NCBI GenBank assembly: GCA_016194625.1
Contig: JACQBB010000387.1
Coordinates: 1 to 10,521 of the forward strand
Length of the DNA: 10,521 nucleotides
DNA from: Elusimicrobiota bacterium
Lineage (GTDB): Bacteria; Elusimicrobiota; Elusimicrobia; UBA1565; UBA9628
Direction: 5' to 3'
Positions 6,406 to 10,521 of the stretch are shown piece by piece. The translations under genes were made by a program, and so were the position numbers. Numbering within the stretch: the stretch's first letter is position 1; every line of letters starts with the position of its first letter. The notes under the pieces are model-generated. The model ran no database searches and was not told where the DNA came from. It saw only the letters and a list, made by a program, of their open reading frames with translations.

Positions 6406-7622
6406 CCGCGCTCGCCTGCTACGCCTTCCTGCTCGCGCTCGGCGCGGCGGCGTCGTTCCAGGACTGGCGCGAGCGCAAGATCCGCAACCGCCTGATACTG
6501 GCCGGGCTCGCCTTCGCCGCCGCCGCGGCCGGCGGGCTGTTCCTCAACAGCCTGGCCGGGCATTGGCGCTGGCGGCTCGGCCCGATCGGCGAGTTCTACC
6601 TGCCCGCGCGGTTCTATCCGCGGCTGGCGCTGCACGCGGCGCTGAGCCTGGGCGCGGGCTTCCTCGTCTGGCGCCTGTCGGTGTGGCCGGCGGGCGACGC
6701 GAAGCTGTTCGCGCTGCTCGCCCTGCTCGCGGCGCTCGTGGACCCGAACCTGCCGGGCTTCCCGAGCTACCTGTTCCTGCTCCTGCTCATCAACATCTTC
6801 GTCCCCGCGGGGCTCGTGTTCGCCGTGGAGACCGTCGCGAAGGCGGTCCTGCGCCTGCGCGCGCTGGGCGAGTTGGATTGGCGCGTGTGGCCCAAGGCGA
6901 AGGCGGAGATGGTCGTGGTGCGCCTGCGCGACCTGTGGCCGCACCGCTTCGACTACTTCGTGCTCGCGGTCAATCTGCTCGCGCTGTTCCTGGGCCTCCA
7001 GGCGGCGCAGGCGCGCTTCTTCCGCGCCGTGGCCGAGCCGGGCCGCTCGCTGGGGACCTTCGCGTTCGCCTTCGTGTGCTGGCAGGGCGGCGCGTCGGTC
7101 CTGCGCGACCGGCGGGTCGGGCTGGCGGCGTTCGCGGCGCTGTGCGCCGCGGCGGCGGGCGGCGCGCTGTTCGGCGGCTGGCCGGGCGGCGCGCGCCTGC
7201 GGGACGCGGCGCGGATGACCCTCAACTTCGGCCTCCTCCTCTCCTTCGGCCGCCTCGCCTTCGACTGGTTCATCGAGCGCGACAGCCTGCGCGAGCTGCC
7301 GGCGGAGCAGGTGGAGCTCGGGACCGTCCTGGCCGACCAGACCTGGAGCGCGCTGTCGGCCGAGAAGGAGCTCGCGGGGCGCATGGGCGCGCGCTGCGTG
7401 GACGGGCTGACCGAGCAGGACGCGCGGACGCTGAAGGCGTGGCTCGGCGGCAAAGGCGCGCCGGCGGTCGCGGCCTACCGGACGATCCCGTTCGCGTTCT
7501 GGATCTTCCTGGGGACCCTGCTGACGCTGTCGAGCCGCGCGAACGCCGTCGCCCTGCTGGCGCCGTGGCTCGGCCGCGCGCGGGCGGCCCTGGCCGCGGC
7601 GCTCGGAGGCGGGCCGTGGTGA
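6402..7622 (+). CDS. membrane GxGD aspartyl protease, prepilin-peptidase (A24) type
   Basis: This is a 406-residue multi-pass membrane protein. Hydrophobic segments lie roughly at residues 1-18, 31-49, 75-92, 102-114, 122-141, 183-203, 217-234, 239-260, 272-291 and 362-378. Asp21 in FQDWRERKIRN matches the first catalytic Asp of A24 peptidases (D-x-R-x-x-x-I-x-N). Asp99 in WPAGDAK matches the second (G-x-G-D-x-K), although the first Gly is Pro here. These enzymes cleave leader peptides of type IV pilin-like proteins at the cytoplasmic membrane. The tail, DGLTEQDARTLKAWL (from 334) followed by IPFAFWIFLGTLLTL (362-376), resembles the C-terminal region of archaeal-type A24 peptidases, which may explain the length. 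The cysteine-rich N-terminal domain of bacterial PilD is absent. It overlaps the previous gene by 4 bases (ATGA). No pilin is visible nearby, so the substrate is unknown and its presence here is odd. Confidence 0.78.
   Translation: MTALACYAFLLALGAAASFQDWRERKIRNRLILAGLAFAAAAAGGLFLNSLAGHWRWRLGPIGEFYLPARFYPRLALHAALSLGAGFLVWRLSVWPAGDAKLFALLALLAALVDPNLPGFPSYLFLLLLINIFVPAGLVFAVETVAKAVLRLRALGELDWRVWPKAKAEMVVVRLRDLWPHRFDYFVLAVNLLALFLGLQAAQARFFRAVAEPGRSLGTFAFAFVCWQGGASVLRDRRVGLAAFAALCAAAAGGALFGGWPGGARLRDAARMTLNFGLLLSFGRLAFDWFIERDSLRELPAEQVELGTVLADQTWSALSAEKELAGRMGARCVDGLTEQDARTLKAWLGGKGAPAVAAYRTIPFAFWIFLGTLLTLSSRANAVALLAPWLGRARAALAAALGGGPW
7605..7609 (+). promoter_or_regulatory. Shine-Dalgarno site for the GTG-started TPR gene
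   Basis: GGAGG lies 6 bases before the GTG at 7616 and 9 before the GTG at 7619. It supports initiation at one of these non-ATG codons inside the end of the peptidase gene. The 7619 codon forms a GTGA overlap with the upstream stop, the pattern seen at other junctions of the operon. Confidence 0.55.
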
Positions 7623-9244
7623 ACGCCCCGTTCGCCGAGGTCGCGCCGCTCGTCGAGGCCGGGCGCTTCCCGGACGCGCTGCGCGCGCTGCGGCGCGTCG
7701 CGCGCCGCGGCGGCGCGGAGTGGGAGACGCTGATCTGGCTGGGGCGCATCGAGGAGCGCCGCGGGCGCGCGAAGGCGGCGGAGCGCGCGTTCCGCAAGGC
7801 GCTCGCCGCGAGCCCGGACGCGCCGCAGGTCCGCGTCGAGCTGGCGCGCTTCCTGGAGAGCGCGGGACGCGGCGACGAGGCGCGCGCGCTGGTGCGCGAC
7901 GGGGCCGCGTCCGCGGACGGACGCGCGCCCCTGCTGGGGTTCGACCTCAGCCGGCGCCTGCTGTGGGAGGGCGCCGCCGCCGCGCCGGAGGACGTCGCGC
8001 GCCTGGAGGCGGAGACGCGCGCGGGCCTGGCCGCGGCCGCGGCGCCCGCCGCGGACCTGCTGCCGGAGCTGATCGACCGCGGCCGCTACGGGCCGGCGCT
8101 CGAGCGCGCGTACCTCGCGCGCCTGCGCGCGTGCGCGGCCGGCGACAAGCTCGCCCGCGAGGCGCCGCAGGCGTTCTCCGCGCTGATGTGCGCGGGGCGC
8201 TATCCGGCCGCGTTCCGCCTCGGCGAGGCCCTGCTCGACCTGCCGGGGCGGGCGGTCTCGCCGACGCAGTTCCTGTGGCCGTGGTGGCGGAAGGTCCGGC
8301 GGGCCGTCGCCGAGGACGCGTTCATCAAGGAGGAGCTCGCGCGCGTCCGCCGCGCGGCCCGCCGCGGCGGGCATCCGCTGTGGTTCGCGTACTACCGCGC
8401 GGTCCTGCTCGCCAACTGCGGCCGCAGCCGCGAGGCGATGGACGAGTACGCGCTGATCCGCGACCGCGGCGGGAAGCGGCACGCGTGGATGTTCCAGTCG
8501 TTCGTGCTGGCGAAGCTCTCCCTGCTGGACTTCCCCGGCGCGGTGAAGGTGTGCCGCGCGTTCTTGGACCGCGCGGGCTCGCACTGGTGGGTCCGCTGCC
8601 GGATGGCGGAGGCGCACCTGGCCGGCGGGGACGCGGCGGCGGCCTTCCGCGAGTTCGCGCGAGCCGAGGAGGCGGACGACCCGGCCGAGCGGCGCGAGGC
8701 GCTGACCTGGCACGGCGAGGCCCTGCTGTGGACCGGCGCCTACGCGCGCGCGCGGGCGAAGTTCGACGCGGCCGTCGCGCTCGGCGCCAGCGACTTCGTG
8801 CACGGCTGGCGCGGGGCCGCGCGCTGGAAGCTCGGCGACCGCCGGGGCGCGCTGGCCGACCTGGACCGGGCGGTGGCGGCCGACGCGAAGGACTTCGAGG
8901 CGCGCGCGTGGCGCGGGGAGTTCCTGCGCGTCCTCGGCCGCCGCGAGGAGAGCCGCCGCGACCTCGACCTGGTCGTCGCGTCCGCGCCGGACGACTTCTG
9001 GGCGCGCCTCAACCGCGCCCTGCTCCTCGGCGAGGGCGGCGACGCGGCCGGGATGGCCGAGGACTTCGCCGCGCTGCCTCGCCGGGTGACCGGCTTCGTC
9101 GCCGCGGGCCTCGGCCTGCCGGAGGACGCCCCGCTCGACGCGGCGGGCATGCGCGCGGTCGGCGAGTCGGCGCTGGAGCGGGCGAGAGGGGTGAGGCGAT
9201 GGGAGACCTACGTGCAGTCGGTGTGGATGGGGGCGGGCGCGTGA
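7619..9244 (+). CDS. tetratricopeptide-repeat (TPR) protein
   Basis: This is a 541-residue, Ala/Arg-rich, all-helical protein without signal peptide or membrane segment. TPR-like helix pairs are visible at about 34-67 (LGRIEERRGRAKAAERAF...ALAASPDA), 289-321, 322-355, 361-392, 393-425, 426-459 and 460-486. The clearest are the units GEALLWTGAYARARAKFDAAVALGA and GAARWKLGDRRGALADLDRAVAADA. The middle (about 100-285) is helical but less regular. TPR arrays bind protein partners and have no catalysis of their own, so this may be a scaffold or assembly factor for the operon's enzymes or the membrane peptidase. The start is GTG 7619, a 4-base overlap with the upstream stop; GTG 7616 is equally possible. 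Family assignment is firm, the role is unknown. Confidence 0.85.
   Translation: MNAPFAEVAPLVEAGRFPDALRALRRVARRGGAEWETLIWLGRIEERRGRAKAAERAFRKALAASPDAPQVRVELARFLESAGRGDEARALVRDGAASADGRAPLLGFDLSRRLLWEGAAAAPEDVARLEAETRAGLAAAAAPAADLLPELIDRGRYGPALERAYLARLRACAAGDKLAREAPQAFSALMCAGRYPAAFRLGEALLDLPGRAVSPTQFLWPWWRKVRRAVAEDAFIKEELARVRRAARRGGHPLWFAYYRAVLLANCGRSREAMDEYALIRDRGGKRHAWMFQSFVLAKLSLLDFPGAVKVCRAFLDRAGSHWWVRCRMAEAHLAGGDAAAAFREFARAEEADDPAERREALTWHGEALLWTGAYARARAKFDAAVALGASDFVHGWRGAARWKLGDRRGALADLDRAVAADAKDFEARAWRGEFLRVLGRREESRRDLDLVVASAPDDFWARLNRALLLGEGGDAAGMAEDFAALPRRVTGFVAAGLGLPEDAPLDAAGMRAVGESALERARGVRRWETYVQSVWMGAGA
9184..9196 (+). promoter_or_regulatory. purine-rich Shine-Dalgarno-like stretch inside the TPR gene end
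   Basis: GAGAGGGGTGAGG stands just before ATG 9199, in frame with the methyltransferase gene. It would favour a start there. However, codons 9199-9240 in that frame (CTA, CGT, GCA, GGT, GAT) are unlike the strongly GC-ending usage everywhere else, while the TPR frame looks normal. I therefore prefer GTG 9241 and treat ATG 9199 as the alternative. The stretch may still help re-initiation. Confidence 0.35.
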
Positions 9245-9999
9245 GGCGCGCCGCGCCCGGCGGGCGCCTCGTGCTGATCCCCTGGCACATCGGCAACCGC
9301 CTCGACGTCACGGTGCGCGCGGTCCGCGAGGCGCGCGCGCTGCGCGTCTTCCTGGCGGAGGAGCCGGACGCGACGCGGCGGCAGTTCGAGGCCGACCTGG
9401 GCATCGACTGCGACGGCAAGGAGTTCCTCGCCATCCCCGAGAAGCCCGACGCGCCTTGGCTGGCGGACCTGCGCGCGCGCCTGCGCGGCGGCGACGCGGG
9501 GCTGATCTGCTCGGGCGGCGTCCCGTGCTTCATCGACCCCGGCGGCTGGGTCGTCGAGGCGCTGCGCGCGGCCGGGACGCCGGTCGCGGCGCTGGCCGGC
9601 CCGTCGATCCTCTCGACGATGCTGTCGCTGAGCGGGATCGAGTGGCCGCGCGAGCACTCGCGCGGGACCTTCGTGATCTGGCTGGAGGAGGACCCGGACG
9701 GCTTCAACAAGCGCGAGTTCCTGGAGACCTTCGCGCGGACGACCGAGCCGGTGTTCGTCTTCCTCGGCGTGCCGCAGTTCCGCGCGTGCGTGGCCGCGTT
9801 GGCGCCGCTGCTCGGCCGGCGACCGGTCACCGCCTTCTTCGACCTGACCAAGGTCCCCAAGTCGCGCTACCCGTACGCGGACCGCGTCGAGACGCTCGCG
9901 TGTTCGGATTGGGAGCGCGAGGCCGAAAACGTCCGCTGGGAGAAGGTCTCCGACGTGGCGCTGATGGTCCACGCGCTCCGGCGGAGGAAGCGCTCGTGA
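9241..9999 (+). CDS. RsmI-like SAM-dependent methyltransferase, tetrapyrrole-methylase family
   Basis: This 252-residue protein follows the TP-methylase (Pfam Methylase/RsmI) pattern by eye. LVLIPWHIGNRLDVTVRA (residues 10-27) matches LYLVATPIGNLEDITLRA of RsmI. AEE at 39-41 matches AED. The SAM-binding stretch SGGVPCFIDPGG (91-102) matches SDAGTPGISDPGY. LAGPS (118-122) matches LPGPS, and PVTAFFDLTKV near 9828 matches the RsmI region PVVVARELTKL. RsmI methylates 16S rRNA C1402, but the fold is shared with cobalamin and siroheme tetrapyrrole methylases. In this operon, methylation of a tetrapyrrole-like intermediate is an attractive inference, not a demonstration. Differences from RsmI, such as WH replacing TP in the first motif and GGVPC replacing AGTPG, suggest a diverged role. 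The start is GTG 9241, a GTGA overlap with the TPR stop, favoured by codon use over ATG 9199. Confidence 0.8.
   Translation: MRRAAPGGRLVLIPWHIGNRLDVTVRAVREARALRVFLAEEPDATRRQFEADLGIDCDGKEFLAIPEKPDAPWLADLRARLRGGDAGLICSGGVPCFIDPGGWVVEALRAAGTPVAALAGPSILSTMLSLSGIEWPREHSRGTFVIWLEEDPDGFNKREFLETFARTTEPVFVFLGVPQFRACVAALAPLLGRRPVTAFFDLTKVPKSRYPYADRVETLACSDWEREAENVRWEKVSDVALMVHALRRRKRS
9983..9987 (+). promoter_or_regulatory. Shine-Dalgarno site for the last, GTG-started gene
   Basis: GGAGG stands 8 bases before GTG 9996, a normal spacing. Together with the GTGA overlap (9996-9999) it fixes the start of the second radical SAM gene. Confidence 0.6.
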
Positions 10000-10521
10000 G
10001 CGAAGACGGCCGCCGCGTCGAGGTGCACCTCGGCACGCTGTGCAACAACCGCTGCGTGTTCTGCATGAGCGGCGTCGAGCGCGACGCGAAGGAGCCGTGG
10101 GCCGACTTCTCGCGCGTGGAGGAGGAGCTGCGCCACTTCCGCGCGGCGGGCTGCCGGTCCGCGGGCTTCCTCGGCGGCGAGCCGACCGTCTATCCGCGCA
10201 TCCTCGACGCGATCGCCCGCGCGCGGGAGCTGGGCTACGAGCGCGTCGCGCTGTGCACCAACGGCACGCGCCTGTCCGACGCGGGCTTCGTCGCCGACCT
10301 GGTCGCCGCGGGCCTGACGCGCGTCACGGTCTCGGTCCACAGCCACCGCCCGGAGATCGAGGACGGGCTGATCACGCTGGTGCCGGGGAACCTCGCGCGC
10401 AAGGTCGCCGGCCTCAAGAACCTGCTCGCGTGGAGGCGCAAGGGCGCGCTGGCCGGCGGCGTCGCGCTGAACCCGGTCCTGTGCCGCCCGACGCTCGGCG
10501 ACATCGAGGAGTACCTCGAGC
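9996..10521 (+). CDS. second radical SAM protein, 5' part only
   Basis: The frame is open to the window edge, giving the first 175 residues. The SAM-binding cluster motif is LCNNRCVFC with Cys16, Cys20 and Cys23. FLGGEPTVYP holds GGEP at residues 60-63, and LCTNGTRL and SVHSHRPEIED follow. It is similar to the upstream radical SAM protein at each of these points (CN-x-R-C-x-F-C, GGEPTV, TNG, S-x-H) and also has a proline-glycine loop after it (VPGN here, VPGSF there), so the two are probably distant paralogs. The start is GTG 9996, which overlaps the methyltransferase stop by 4 bases and has GGAGG upstream. Whether it carries auxiliary Fe-S cysteines or a SPASM domain lies beyond the window. 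Its reaction is unknown; it belongs to the same operon. Confidence 0.88.
   Translation, partial: MSEDGRRVEVHLGTLCNNRCVFCMSGVERDAKEPWADFSRVEEELRHFRAAGCRSAGFLGGEPTVYPRILDAIARARELGYERVALCTNGTRLSDAGFVADLVAAGLTRVTVSVHSHRPEIEDGLITLVPGNLARKVAGLKNLLAWRRKGALAGGVALNPVLCRPTLGDIEEYLE

Noticed and set aside
9199..9240. ATG 9199 as start of the methyltransferase
   Set aside because: It has a good upstream purine stretch, but codon use in 9199-9240 in that frame is atypical and GTG 9241 gives the overlap pattern used elsewhere. Kept as an alternative.
1..10521. CRISPR arrays, tRNA or rRNA genes, insertion sequences, terminators
   Set aside because: Coding sequence is continuous and overlapping. I saw no spaced direct repeats, no transposase and no RNA gene signature; GC-rich stem potential here is too common to call terminators.

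Overview
The window is a densely packed, very GC-rich (about three quarters G+C by eye, not computed) bacterial operon. All ten genes lie on the + strand, and almost every junction is an overlap of 4 to 14 bases. TGA is a real stop at most junctions, which excludes Gracilibacteria-type code 25. The gene content matches what I recall of published loci in groundwater Elusimicrobia, also reported in Myxococcales, where a nitrogenase paralog group sits with many radical SAM proteins and is proposed to reduce a tetrapyrrole. I infer a high-GC Elusimicrobiota or Myxococcota genome but cannot decide between them from this sequence.

Left half (1-5266), nitrogenase-like core: the 3' end of a NifK/BchB-like subunit (1-551); a NifH/BchL-like iron-protein ATPase (548-1423); a second NifH/BchL-like ATPase, apparently broken by a 19-base deletion and frameshift (1420-2228); a NifD/BchN-like subunit (2215-3975); and a NifK/BchB-like subunit (3965-5266). 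The partial first gene is a paralog of the 3965-5266 gene, so the locus probably holds two reductase systems, each with its own ATPase, as DPOR and COR do in bacteriochlorophyll synthesis. No FeMo-cofactor assembly gene is seen, and the FeMo-co histidine motif is absent from the D-like subunit, so nitrogen fixation is not supported.

Right half (5263-10521), accessory genes: a radical SAM protein with C-terminal SPASM-like cysteine clusters; a membrane GxGD aspartyl peptidase of the prepilin-peptidase (A24) type; a TPR protein; an RsmI/tetrapyrrole-methylase-family methyltransferase; and a second radical SAM protein cut by the window edge.

Together the genes suggest an uncharacterised pathway. 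ATP-driven iron proteins would reduce a large conjugated substrate on NifDK/BchNB-like heterotetramers, while radical SAM enzymes and a methyltransferase modify it. The roles of the peptidase and the TPR protein are unknown. No gap between genes is long enough for a promoter or terminator, so the operon begins upstream and continues downstream.
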